From Heyndrickxia sporothermodurans (GTDB lineage Bacteria > Bacillota > Bacilli > Bacillales > Bacillaceae_C), in assembly GCF_016785185.1 (NCBI RefSeq), contig NZ_JAEKDY010000116.1: a stretch of DNA of 10,784 nucleotides; one strand, written 5' to 3'. A program made the position numbers and the translations under genes. Shown here one piece after another: positions 1-6,539 of this stretch. Position 1 is the stretch's first letter, and the number at the start of each line of letters is the position of its first letter. The notes below the pieces were generated by a model. That model was not told the origin of the DNA, did no database searches, and saw only the letters and a list, made by a program, of their open reading frames with translations.

Positions 1-31
1 CTAAGTTTATAGTAATATTGATTTGGGTCAT
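1..31 (-). CDS. IS256-family (Mutator-type) transposase, N-terminal fragment
   Basis: Only ten codons lie in the window: MTQINITINL, which is how many Bacillus IS256-family DDE transposases begin. Three ATG codons stand in a row (37-35, 34-32, 31-29). A GGAGG ribosome binding site at 44-40 lies only 2 nt before the first ATG but 8 nt before the third, so 31 is the likely start. The enzyme would catalyse transposition of the element through a circular intermediate, as is known for the family. The start codons and the ribosome binding site lie inside one arm of a long inverted repeat (see 26-96), which suggests translational control. The catalytic region is off the left edge. Confidence 0.8.
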   Translation of the reverse strand, partial: MTQINITINL

Positions 32-96
32 CATCATGTCCTCCGTTTATGGTTTTCTTGGTCGAAAACATTGTAACACGGATCATGATGATGACC
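26..96 (-). promoter_or_regulatory. Inverted repeat that can sequester transposase RBS and start codon
   Basis: GGTCATCATCATG (26-38) and CATGATGATGACC (84-96) are a perfect 13-bp inverted repeat, extended by TCCG pairing (42-45 with 79-82) across a small bulge. In the minus-strand mRNA, one arm covers all three ATG codons and the extension reaches into the GGAGG site. A -10-like TACAAT (75-70, minus strand) lies between the arms. A transcript started there would lack the upstream arm and be translatable, whereas a read-through transcript from outside would carry both arms. The pairing is seen directly; the control role is inferred. No good -35 was found. Confidence 0.6.
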
Positions 97-101
97 TTTC
101 T

Positions 102-127
102 TTTTACACAATTATATGGACTTAATC
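102..127. repeat. IS256-type terminal inverted repeat
   Basis: These 26 bases, read on the minus strand, agree at about 24 positions with the IS256 terminal repeat as I remember it. They end exactly where the 52-bp tandem array begins. The partner repeat is outside the window. Confidence 0.75.
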
Positions 128-387
128 AGTGCCCCGAGGTTGAAGTGCCCGAATGGGATGGATGCGGGAACTTGGGGCAAGAGATCCAGAATTGAAGTAC
201 TCGAATGGGATGGATGCGAGCACTTTGAGCAAGAGATCCGGAGTTGAAGTACTCGAATGGGATGGATGCGAGAACTTGGAGCAAGTGCCCTGAGGTTGAA
301 GTGCCCGAATCGGACGAATGCGGGAACTTGGGGCAAGTGACTCTGACTTAATCTACTCGAATTGAGCGAATACATGCACTTAGTACT
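128..387. repeat. Five contiguous 52-bp tandem repeat units
   Basis: The units are 128-179 (A), 180-231 (B), 232-283 (C), 284-335 (D) and 336-387 (E). A and D are near-identical to each other, B and C likewise, and E is decayed. Each of A-D contains a hairpin with 8-nt arms of the form AGTnCYCG ... CGRGnACT around a 13-nt loop (144-151/165-172, 196-203/217-224, 248-255/269-276, 300-307/321-328). The arms are CCCG/CGGG in A and D but CTCG/CGAG in B and C, a paired change that keeps the stem. There are no spacers, so this is not a CRISPR array. The 52-bp period is not a multiple of three, which argues against coding. Confidence 0.9.
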
Positions 388-537
388 TATGATCATTTGA
401 ATTATTCAATGAACATTTTTCCTGTACTATTCATTTAGCATATGATGATTAAAACGTGAAATAAATTTTTCCAGGCTTGTTTAAGAAGGTCTTCAATAAT
501 TCATCATCTTAAAAATCATTTAAATCCCATAACTCGT

Positions 538-1104
538 TCACCGTAAATGCCGATACTCTTTATAAAACGTTGCATACATATCAAAACATCTAATAAAGCT
601 CATATGGAGATTGCGAATTTGTCTATTCAAAGTCGATCTTGAATGGAATTTGGAGTTTTTTAATTCGACAATCTCATTCTCCAAGGAAAGACATGTTACA
701 AGGGCTATCTTTAAATATTCTTTCGTTTCAAGTGAATATTTTTCGCGAAAGGCTAGTTCGATTAATATGTCTTTTGTCTCTTTAACTTCATTTAACATCG
801 TATGGAGTTGATCGGATACTTTCATCTTTACTGGTTTGCCACTGACTAACCATTGCTGTTCAAACATTGGCAGAATATATTGTGTACGATCGTCGGTTAG
901 TGTGTTTTTCTTCTCTGAATTGTAGATCGCTTTAAAATCATTCAATTCTTTTTTGTACTCTTTTACGACAATACTATCAGCATTATAGAAAACTGATTTA
1001 GTAAAGCTAAAAGGTGAATAGGGAAAATACCAATTGATGCAAAAGAGAAATAACACAATGAAGCAAACAATTAAGCTAGAAATCCATAACCCTTTCTTTT
1101 TCAC
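538..1104 (-). CDS. Small membrane-anchored protein of unknown function
   Basis: I do not recognise the family. The 188-residue product starts with a basic KKK and a hydrophobic segment (about residues 6-27, LWISSLIVCFIVLFLF) lacking a clear signal-peptidase site, so it is probably anchored once in the membrane with the rest outside. The remainder is charged and rich in predicted helix, with Lys/Glu-rich stretches at about 46-65 and 100-150 and aromatic residues near the C-terminus. The start is GTG at 1104-1102, preceded by AAGGAGG about 7 nt upstream, a strong Bacillus-type site. It lies 76 bp downstream of the acetyltransferase gene on the same strand and may be cotranscribed with it. No terminator is obvious after the stop. 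It is very likely a real gene; the function is unknown. Confidence 0.75.
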   Translation of the reverse strand: MKKKGLWISSLIVCFIVLFLFCINWYFPYSPFSFTKSVFYNADSIVVKEYKKELNDFKAIYNSEKKNTLTDDRTQYILPMFEQQWLVSGKPVKMKVSDQLHTMLNEVKETKDILIELAFREKYSLETKEYLKIALVTCLSLENEIVELKNSKFHSRSTLNRQIRNLHMSFIRCFDMYATFYKEYRHLR

Positions 1105-1180
1105 AAACTCCCTCCTTACTGGTATTAATTTTTTTTGTTTAAAAATTTCTTATAATATTTTTATTCATGGTACTCCCTCA

Positions 1181-1678
1181 CTATTTAAGCAATTTATAAA
1201 GATAGTACTCATTAACCGGTTTTCCATCAATGATTAAAGAATGAACCTTTTCTCCCTCAATAATAAAGCCCATTTTTCGATATAAATTAACAGCTTTAAT
1301 ATTATCTTTTATGACGGACAGTTCTAGTCTAGTAAACGCATTTGCTTTTGCCCATGCAAACAAGTTTTCGAAAAGACGGGAGGCAACACCACGTCCTCGA
1401 TAATTTTCTGAAACACCTAATACTAGATATGCTGAATGTCTAGTCCGTTTTACGTTTCCTCCAATTGCAACCATATACCCAATGAGCTTTTCGTCGTCCT
1501 CTGCAACCAAAATGATCGAACGGTCATCATTTAAAAAGTTTTCGATTCTTTTTTCTTCTTTCTCAAGATCGATGACTCTTTCACCCGGTTCATAGAGCAT
1601 AAATCCAGATTCATCGATTTCTTTACATAGTTGTGCAAATGCAAGTGCATCGGTCTGCTGTATAACTCTTATATTCAT
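1181..1678 (-). CDS. GNAT-family N-acetyltransferase
   Basis: The 165-residue protein is a single GNAT domain that transfers an acetyl group from acetyl-CoA to an amine; the substrate cannot be told. The acetyl-CoA pyrophosphate loop is seen in motif A, VSENYRGRGVASRLFE, with the R/Q-x-x-G-x-G/A signature at R94-A99. The following helix, the ELSV strand (119-122) and the NxxAVNLYRKMGF segment (126-138) are typical motif B. The N-terminal part with FMLYEPGER (26-34) resembles a common Bacillus group annotated only as GNAT. The length is normal. The start is ATG 1678-1676, with only a weak purine-rich site upstream. It is transcribed divergently from htpG. An inverted repeat (1690-1710) just upstream of the start could be an operator. 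Confidence 0.9.
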   Translation of the reverse strand: MNIRVIQQTDALAFAQLCKEIDESGFMLYEPGERVIDLEKEEKRIENFLNDDRSIILVAEDDEKLIGYMVAIGGNVKRTRHSAYLVLGVSENYRGRGVASRLFENLFAWAKANAFTRLELSVIKDNIKAVNLYRKMGFIIEGEKVHSLIIDGKPVNEYYLYKLLK

Positions 1679-1689
1679 AATCTCAACTC

Positions 1690-1710
1690 TTTCAATAGTG
1701 ATAATTGAAA
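1690..1710. promoter_or_regulatory. Inverted repeat upstream of the GNAT gene
   Basis: TTTCAAT (1690-1696) and ATTGAAA (1704-1710) form a perfect 7-bp inverted repeat with a 7-bp spacer, 12 bp before the acetyltransferase start. The position suits an operator for the minus-strand gene or a leader hairpin. No regulator is identified. Confidence 0.35.
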
Positions 1711-1771
1711 AGTTTCGTTAGGAGGGCCAAAAATTCCTTCTTTAGACCAAAGAATTAACCACTCCAATAAA

Positions 1772-1801
1772 TTGACAGTAACTAATCATTTATGTTATTA
1801 A
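1772..1801 (+). promoter_or_regulatory. Sigma-A-type promoter of htpG
   Basis: A perfect -35 TTGACA (1772-1777) is followed by an 18-bp spacer and TATTAA (1796-1801) as the best -10. The predicted transcript start is near 1808, so the CIRCE operator lies over the initiation site, which is the usual arrangement for HrcA-repressed promoters. Confidence 0.7.
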
Positions 1802-1811
1802 AATAATGTAG

Positions 1812-1838
1812 TTAGCACTCTTTGTGTTAGAGTGCTAA
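1812..1838. promoter_or_regulatory. CIRCE operator (HrcA binding site)
   Basis: TTAGCACTC (1812-1820), a 9-bp spacer and GAGTGCTAA (1830-1838) match the CIRCE consensus in every arm position. HrcA represses class I heat-shock genes such as groESL and dnaK through this element. It ends 38 bp before the htpG start codon and starts a few bases after the predicted transcript start. Its presence implies heat-inducible, HrcA-controlled htpG in this organism. Confidence 0.95.
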
Positions 1839-1876
1839 AATAAAAGATAGAGTCAATATTGGAAGGAGATACGAAA

Positions 1877-3754
1877 ATGGCAAAGAAGCAATTTAAAGCA
1901 GAGTCGAAACGATTGTTAGAAATGATGATCAACTCTATTTATTCTCAAAAAGAAATCTTCTTAAGAGAATTAATTTCGAATGCTAGTGATGCGATTGATA
2001 AAATTTATTACAAAGCATTAACAGATGATTCATTACGTTTTGATAAAGACAGCTATTTTATTAAAATCGATGCTGATAAAGAAAATAGAACATTAAAAAT
2101 CTCTGATACTGGGATTGGAATGACAAAGGAAGAGCTAGAGAACAACCTTGGAACGATTGCGAAAAGTGGATCCCTCGCATTCAAAAGTGAAAATGAAGCA
2201 AAAGATGGCCATGATATCATTGGTCAATTTGGTGTCGGCTTCTACTCCGCGTTTATGGTTGCAGATGAGTTAACCGTAATCAGTAAAGCATTAGGCAGTG
2301 ATGAGGCATACAAATGGGAATCAAGAGGTGCCGATGGGTACAGCATTGAGCCATGTGAGAAAGATTCCGTTGGTACTGAAATCACTCTAAAAATCAAAGA
2401 AAACACGGAAGATGAGCAGTATGACGAATATTTAGATGAATATCGCTTAAAAGCCATCATCAAGAAATATTCCGATTTTATCCGCTACCCAATCAAAATG
2501 GAAGTAACAAGCAGCAAACTAAAAGAAGGCAGCGAAAGCGAATATGAAGAGTTCAAAGAGGAACAAACCATTAATAGCATGGTTCCGATTTGGAGAAAAA
2601 ATAAAAGCGAGCTAACACCTGAAGATTATGACAATTTTTATCAAGAAAAACGTTATGGCTTCGATAAACCGTTAAAACATATTCATATTAAAGTCGATGG
2701 GACAGTAAGATACAATGCGATTTTATTTATTCCGGAAAATATTCCTTTCGATTATTACTCGAAAGAATTTGAAAAAGGACTAGAGCTTTATTCAAATGGC
2801 GTGTTAATTATGGAAAAATGCTCTGACCTGCTTCCTGATTACTTTAGCTTTGTAAAAGGAATGGTTGATTCAGAAGATTTATCTTTAAACATTTCACGTG
2901 AAATCTTACAACAAGATAAACAATTGAAATTCATTGCGAAAAACATTAAGAGCAAAATTAAACGTGAATTGGAAAGTCTGTTAAAAGACGACCGTGAAAA
3001 ATATGAAAAGTTCTATAACTCGTTTGGCAGACAATTGAAATTTGGCGTTTACAATGATTTTGGACAAGATAAAGACGTGTTGCAAGACTTAATTATGTTC
3101 TATTCATCAAAAGAGAAGAAACTAGTTACTTTAGATGAATATGTATCTAGAATGCCTGAAGAGCAAAAATACATTTATTATGCAACAGGCGACACGATTG
3201 AACGAATCGACAAGCTGCCACAAACAGAACTTGTCGCTGAAAAAGGATATGAAATTCTTTACTTCACTGATGATGTTGATGAATTCGCAATCAAAATGCT
3301 TATGAAATATAAAGAAAAAGAATTCAAATCCGTTTCTAGTGGTGACTTAGGCATTGAAGAAGAAAGTGAAAAACAAACAGAATCTGAAGAGAAAGAAAGC
3401 AAAGAACTTTTCGATTATATGAAAGAAGTATTAGCTGACAAAGTGAAAAATGTCAGAGCTTCTAAGCGCTTGAAATCACACCCTGTTTGTTTAACAGCTG
3501 AAGGCGAAGTATCCATCGAAATGGAAAAGGTTCTAAACGCAATGCCAAATAATCAGCAAGTAAAAGCAGATAAAGTGTTAGAAATCAATGTGAATCATGA
3601 AGTGTTTGCATCATTAAAAGCTGCTTTTGAACAAGACAAAGACAAAGTTAAATTATTTACGAATCTCTTGTACAACCAAGCTCTTTTAATTGAAGGACTC
3701 CCAATCAACGATCCTGTTGAATTTACGAATGATATTTGTAAAGTGATGGTGTAA
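1877..3754 (+). CDS. htpG: Molecular chaperone HtpG (bacterial Hsp90)
   Basis: HtpG is a cytosolic ATP-dependent homodimeric Hsp90 chaperone. The 625-residue length equals the usual Bacillus form. The N-terminal GHKL ATPase domain shows LRELISNASDA with catalytic Glu31 and Asn35, DTGIGM (77-82) and the lid/glycine loop GQFGVGFYSAF (116-126). The middle domain carries LNISREILQQ with the conserved Arg341 that contacts ATP, and the C-terminal dimerisation domain follows an acidic linker near residue 490. An in-frame TTG at 1859 lies further upstream, but ATG 1877 is chosen because AAGGAG stands 8 nt before it and MAKKQFKAESKRLL is the family N-terminus. The gene stands alone, with a promoter, CIRCE and a terminator. 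In B. subtilis htpG is reported not to be under HrcA, so the CIRCE site is notable. Confidence 0.98.
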   Translation: MAKKQFKAESKRLLEMMINSIYSQKEIFLRELISNASDAIDKIYYKALTDDSLRFDKDSYFIKIDADKENRTLKISDTGIGMTKEELENNLGTIAKSGSLAFKSENEAKDGHDIIGQFGVGFYSAFMVADELTVISKALGSDEAYKWESRGADGYSIEPCEKDSVGTEITLKIKENTEDEQYDEYLDEYRLKAIIKKYSDFIRYPIKMEVTSSKLKEGSESEYEEFKEEQTINSMVPIWRKNKSELTPEDYDNFYQEKRYGFDKPLKHIHIKVDGTVRYNAILFIPENIPFDYYSKEFEKGLELYSNGVLIMEKCSDLLPDYFSFVKGMVDSEDLSLNISREILQQDKQLKFIAKNIKSKIKRELESLLKDDREKYEKFYNSFGRQLKFGVYNDFGQDKDVLQDLIMFYSSKEKKLVTLDEYVSRMPEEQKYIYYATGDTIERIDKLPQTELVAEKGYEILYFTDDVDEFAIKMLMKYKEKEFKSVSSGDLGIEEESEKQTESEEKESKELFDYMKEVLADKVKNVRASKRLKSHPVCLTAEGEVSIEMEKVLNAMPNNQQVKADKVLEINVNHEVFASLKAAFEQDKDKVKLFTNLLYNQALLIEGLPINDPVEFTNDICKVMV

Positions 3755-3763
3755 AAAATGATT

Positions 3764-3805
3764 AAAAAAGGCTCAACTCCTTACTTTTGGAGTTGAGCCT
3801 TTTTT
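3764..3805 (+). terminator. Rho-independent terminator of htpG
   Basis: GGCTCAACTCC (3770-3780) pairs perfectly with GGAGTTGAGCC (3789-3799) across an 8-nt loop, followed by six T. The stem is preceded by six A, so it could also work in the other direction. It begins 9 bp after the htpG stop. Confidence 0.95.
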
Positions 3806-3881
3806 AGGTTTCAGATCGATCATATCTATTACTACACTTACTGGGGAGGGATATAGATATAAGAAAATGAAACCTTTTTTT
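3806..3881. repeat. Nested inverted repeat between htpG and pspA
   Basis: AGGTTTCA (3806-3813) pairs with TGAAACCT (3868-3875), and inside it ATATCTAT (3822-3829) pairs with ATAGATAT (3853-3860). The right outer arm runs into seven T, so in a read-through transcript from htpG it could be a second terminator. The right arm is also the -35 region of the likely sigma-W promoter of pspA. Which role matters cannot be told from sequence. Confidence 0.55.
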
Positions 3882-3894
3882 AAGATTTTTAGTA
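3868..3894 (+). promoter_or_regulatory. Sigma-W-type promoter of the pspA-ydjGHI operon
   Basis: TGAAACCTTT (3868-3877) matches the extracytoplasmic-function sigma-W -35 element, including the following T-tract. After a 17-bp spacer counted from TGAAAC, AGTATA (3891-3896) stands where CGTA is usual, with one substitution. In B. subtilis the orthologous pspA (ydjF) operon belongs to the sigma-W regulon, which supports the call. The transcript would start near 3902, leaving a leader of about 70 nt. Confidence 0.7.
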
Positions 3895-3975
3895 TATAGT
3901 TGTAGTAGGTATGAAGTATAAAAAAATATAAGTTAAAGAAAATTCATGAAGGAAAATAAGGAGGAATGAGAAAGT

Positions 3976-4653
3976 ATGAGTATTATTACAAGATTTAAAG
4001 ATATTATGTCCAGCAATATTAACGCGTTATTAGATAAGGCGGAAAATCCTGAGAAAATGATCGATCAATATTTACGAAATCTTAACAGGGATTTAGGTAA
4101 GGTAAAATCGGAAACTGCCTCTGTAATGGCGGAAGAACAGCGGTCAAAAAGGGCTTTGAATGAGTGTCAGGAAGAAATGGAGAAAATGGAACGCTATGCT
4201 GTAAAGGCATTGGAAGCAGGTAATGAGGACGATGCGAGAAAGTTTCTGGAAAAGAAGGGCTCATTAGGAACGAAATTATCAGAATTACAAGCTTCGTATC
4301 AATTGGCATCTTCTAATTCTCTACAGATGAAGCAGATGCATGATAAGCTTGTTGCAGATATCGGTGAACTAGAATCAAGAAGAAATATGTTGAAAGCAAA
4401 ATGGTCAGTGGCTAAAACACAGGAACGGTTGAATAAGCTAGGGTCATCTGCAGCAGATTCAAGTCATTCCATTTCCGCCTTTGGGCGAATGGAAGAGAAG
4501 GTAAATCGCGCTTTAGATGAAGCGAATGCGATGGCTGAATTGAATGCTGGTCCGAAAGATGATATTGCGGATTTAACTGCTAAATATGATGATGCCCCAG
4601 ATGTGGAAGATGAACTTGCTGCATTGAAGGAAAGAATGAAGAATAAGGGCTGA
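3976..4653 (+). CDS. pspA: Phage shock protein A (PspA/IM30 family)
   Basis: PspA is a peripheral membrane protein that assembles into ESCRT-III-like scaffolds and protects stressed cytoplasmic membrane. The 225-residue length is near the B. subtilis PspA (ydjF) length. The N-terminus MSIITRFKDIMSSNINALLDKAENPEKM forms the membrane-binding amphipathic helix, followed by the family signature KMIDQYLRNL (27-36). A long, charged helical hairpin spans about residues 25-150, and Ala/Asp-rich C-terminal helices end in ELAALKERMKNKG. There are no transmembrane segments. The start ATG is preceded by AAGGAGG 11 nt upstream. It is first in an operon with ydjG, ydjH and ydjI, which separates it from the LiaH paralogue found in the lia operon. 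The upstream sigma-W-type promoter predicts induction by envelope stress. Confidence 0.96.
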   Translation: MSIITRFKDIMSSNINALLDKAENPEKMIDQYLRNLNRDLGKVKSETASVMAEEQRSKRALNECQEEMEKMERYAVKALEAGNEDDARKFLEKKGSLGTKLSELQASYQLASSNSLQMKQMHDKLVADIGELESRRNMLKAKWSVAKTQERLNKLGSSAADSSHSISAFGRMEEKVNRALDEANAMAELNAGPKDDIADLTAKYDDAPDVEDELAALKERMKNKG

Positions 4654-4691
4654 TTCCTACCCATGCTTGATAAATACGAGGTGAGTAAAAC

Positions 4692-5720
4692 GTGATACTT
4701 CATTATAAATGCCCGAACTGCGGCAGTGACATGGGGTTTGACAGTGAATCCGGAAAATTGTCCTGTGAAAGCTGCGGGAACCAGGAAACAATTGAAAATT
4801 ACCCTGAAGAGTTAATTGAATCAAGATTTTCAGAAGACGAGGCAAAGGAATACCATTGTGAAAATTGTGGAGCGGTGCTAATTACCGAAGCGGAAACTGT
4901 AGCGACAAGCTGCAGTTTTTGCGGTGCAGGTGTAGTCATAGCTGACCGCTTATCAGGTCATCTTGCACCTGCAAAGGTTATTCCGTTTACCATTAGTAAG
5001 GAAGAGGCAAGAGAAGCTTTTAAGAAATGGTGCAGAAAAGGACTGCTTACCCCTAAAGGATTTATGACTGCGGATCGAATTAAAAGTATTACAGGAATGT
5101 ATGTGCCGTTTTGGCTATTTGATTTAAATAGTAAGGTGCAAGTTGATGCGGTTTGTACGAAGGTCCGAACGTACACAAGAGGAGACTATATTTACACGGA
5201 AACGAAATATTATGATGCGTTCCGTGATTTGAACCTTGATTATGTAAAAGTTCCTGTTGATGCGTCTGAGAAAATGAATGATGAGTTAATGGATAAGCTG
5301 GAGCCTTATCCATATGAGCAGCTAAAGGATTTTAAAACCCCATACTTAGCTGGTTATATTGCTGAAAAATATAATTATACGGATGAAGAGTTGCTTCCTC
5401 GGGCGAAGCATAAAATTAGCAGCTATATCGACTCTTATGTTAGTTCTACTTTTTCCGGCTATCATTCCGTAAGCTATAGAAATAAGCAAGTTGATACGAG
5501 AAATGTGAAAAGTGATTATGTGCTTCTGCCTGTATGGATGGTCAGCTATGATTACAATAAATCCGAGCATACCTTTGCGATGAACGGACAGACAGGAAAA
5601 GTTGTTGGAAAACCGCCTCTCAGCAAGGGAAAAATAGCTATGTGGTTTGGGGGAATTGCTAGCGGCACCTTTCTTGCCTTAAAATGCTTCTCCTTATTTA
5701 TGGGAGGTGGCTTTTGGTGA
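4692..5720 (+). CDS. ydjG: YdjG: double zinc-ribbon (TFIIB-type) membrane protein
   Basis: The 342-residue protein closely follows B. subtilis YdjG. Two CxxC-type zinc ribbons stand at the N-terminus: Cys7/Cys10 with Cys25/Cys28, and Cys56/Cys59 with Cys74/Cys77. A conserved cytosolic middle region contains FTISKEEAREAFKKW (99-113) and ITGMYVPFW. The last 30 residues hold a hydrophobic segment (about 315-338) that anchors the protein in the membrane. Despite the TFIIB-like ribbons it is not a transcription factor; the known role in B. subtilis is with YdjH and YdjI in linking PspA to the membrane. The start is GTG 4692 with GAGGTGAG about 7 nt upstream; the family N-terminus MIxHYKCPNCG confirms it. 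It lies 38 bp after pspA and overlaps ydjH by 4 bp (GTGA), which implies translational coupling. Confidence 0.95.
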   Translation: MILHYKCPNCGSDMGFDSESGKLSCESCGNQETIENYPEELIESRFSEDEAKEYHCENCGAVLITEAETVATSCSFCGAGVVIADRLSGHLAPAKVIPFTISKEEAREAFKKWCRKGLLTPKGFMTADRIKSITGMYVPFWLFDLNSKVQVDAVCTKVRTYTRGDYIYTETKYYDAFRDLNLDYVKVPVDASEKMNDELMDKLEPYPYEQLKDFKTPYLAGYIAEKYNYTDEELLPRAKHKISSYIDSYVSSTFSGYHSVSYRNKQVDTRNVKSDYVLLPVWMVSYDYNKSEHTFAMNGQTGKVVGKPPLSKGKIAMWFGGIASGTFLALKCFSLFMGGGFW

Positions 5721-6505
5721 GTAAAGCGAGAAAAATTGGCCATTTCTTTATGTTATTGTCCATCATTTTTGTGTTATTTTTGCCGAGAATAACAGCGCAG
5801 GCGGAATCGCTTAATCAAAAACAATTTGTGTATGATGATGCAAAGCTGTTAACGAATGAAGAAAAGGCTGAGTTAGAGGCATTATCTAGTAAATTGAGCA
5901 AGGAAAGAAACACTGCTTTTCTCATCATCACTGTCAATGGAACAAAAGGAAAAAACTTCGTTCAATACGTAGAAGACTTTTACGATGAAAAAGCCCCGGG
6001 GTATGATAAGCCTCATGGAAATACAGCAATATTATTCATTGATATGAAAAATAGAGATGTGCATATAGCGGGATATAAAAAGGCAGAAGATTATTTAGAC
6101 AATAAGCGCATTGATTTAGTTCTTGATAAAATAACTCCAGATCTATCAAATGGTGATTATTTTCATGCATTCTCAAAATTTATAACTCTTTCACATGAGT
6201 ACATGGGATACAGGCCGGGGATTAGTCCAGACAATTTAGTGTTTAAGTGGTGGTTTCAGTTACTCATCGCTATAGGTGTTGCTGGGCTTATCGTTGGTTT
6301 AATGGCCTATAGATCAGGAGGAAGAGTTACCGTAAATTCACATACGTATTTGAATAGTAATCAATCAAGAATCATTAATAAGTATGATCGATTTGTTAGA
6401 CAAACGGTTACCAAACAAAAGAAACCGTCGAATAATAATAGCAGTGGTGGAGGCGGAATTTCAAGAGGTGGTCACTCGCATAGTGGTGGGAGTCGCAAGT
6501 TTTAA
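5717..6505 (+). CDS. ydjH: YdjH: TPM-domain protein with signal sequence and transmembrane anchor
   Basis: The 262-residue product has an N-terminal hydrophobic segment (about 8-24), with AQA-ES (27-31) as a possible signal-peptidase site. An extracytoplasmic TPM domain follows (about 36-160: FVYDDAKLLTNEEKAELE, then FIDMKNRDVHI and LSNGDYFHAF). One transmembrane helix lies at about 178-198, and the C-terminal tail is Gly/Ser/His-rich (GGGGISRGGHSHSGGSRKF). TPM domains are linked to phosphatase-like activity or photosystem repair in other organisms; none is proven here. An in-frame upstream start at 5684 is rejected: GTG 5717 has GGGAGGTGG just before it and overlaps the ydjG stop by 4 bp. 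It is probably a partner of YdjG and YdjI in placing PspA at the membrane. Confidence 0.93.
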   Translation: MSKARKIGHFFMLLSIIFVLFLPRITAQAESLNQKQFVYDDAKLLTNEEKAELEALSSKLSKERNTAFLIITVNGTKGKNFVQYVEDFYDEKAPGYDKPHGNTAILFIDMKNRDVHIAGYKKAEDYLDNKRIDLVLDKITPDLSNGDYFHAFSKFITLSHEYMGYRPGISPDNLVFKWWFQLLIAIGVAGLIVGLMAYRSGGRVTVNSHTYLNSNQSRIINKYDRFVRQTVTKQKKPSNNNSSGGGGISRGGHSHSGGSRKF

Positions 6506-6539
6506 CTATGTGATAGAAGTAGAAAGGAGCAGATGCTAG

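Larger units (their letters stand above)
1..127 (-). mobile_element. IS256-family insertion sequence, transposase-start end (cut by left edge)
   Basis: This is the end of an IS256-like element read on the minus strand. The outermost 26 bases (102-127) closely match the terminal inverted repeat I recall for IS256; on the minus strand they begin GATTAAGTCC and end TTGTGTAAAA. Inside lie a leader and the first codons of a Mutator/IS256-type transposase (MTQINITINL). The other end lies beyond the window, so completeness and the target-site duplication cannot be judged. The base after the element, 128, is the first base of a 52-bp tandem repeat unit, so the element sits in or next to that array. 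Family assignment rests on the combination of terminal repeat, spacing and transposase N-terminus. Confidence 0.85.

Noticed and set aside
128..387. The tandem array as a CRISPR array
   Set aside because: The units abut with no unique spacers, and no cas gene is present.
112..396. A 94-residue minus-strand open frame across the tandem repeats
   Set aside because: The 52-bp period shifts the frame in every unit, there is no ribosome site, and the stop lies inside the insertion-sequence terminal repeat. It is open only because of the repeat composition.
1720..1730. AGGAGGGCC as a plus-strand ribosome site
   Set aside because: No start codon with an open frame follows at a suitable distance.
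1859..1876. Upstream TTG start for htpG
   Set aside because: The ribosome site AAGGAG lies downstream of this TTG and in front of ATG 1877, and the family N-terminus begins at 1877.
4663..4695. Ten-codon frame (MLDKYEVSKT) overlapping the ydjG start
   Set aside because: It has no ribosome site, and its interior is the ydjG ribosome site itself.
5684..5716. Earlier in-frame start for ydjH
   Set aside because: It would overlap the coding end of ydjG by 37 bp and put residues in front of the signal sequence; GTG 5717 has a good site and a GTGA overlap.
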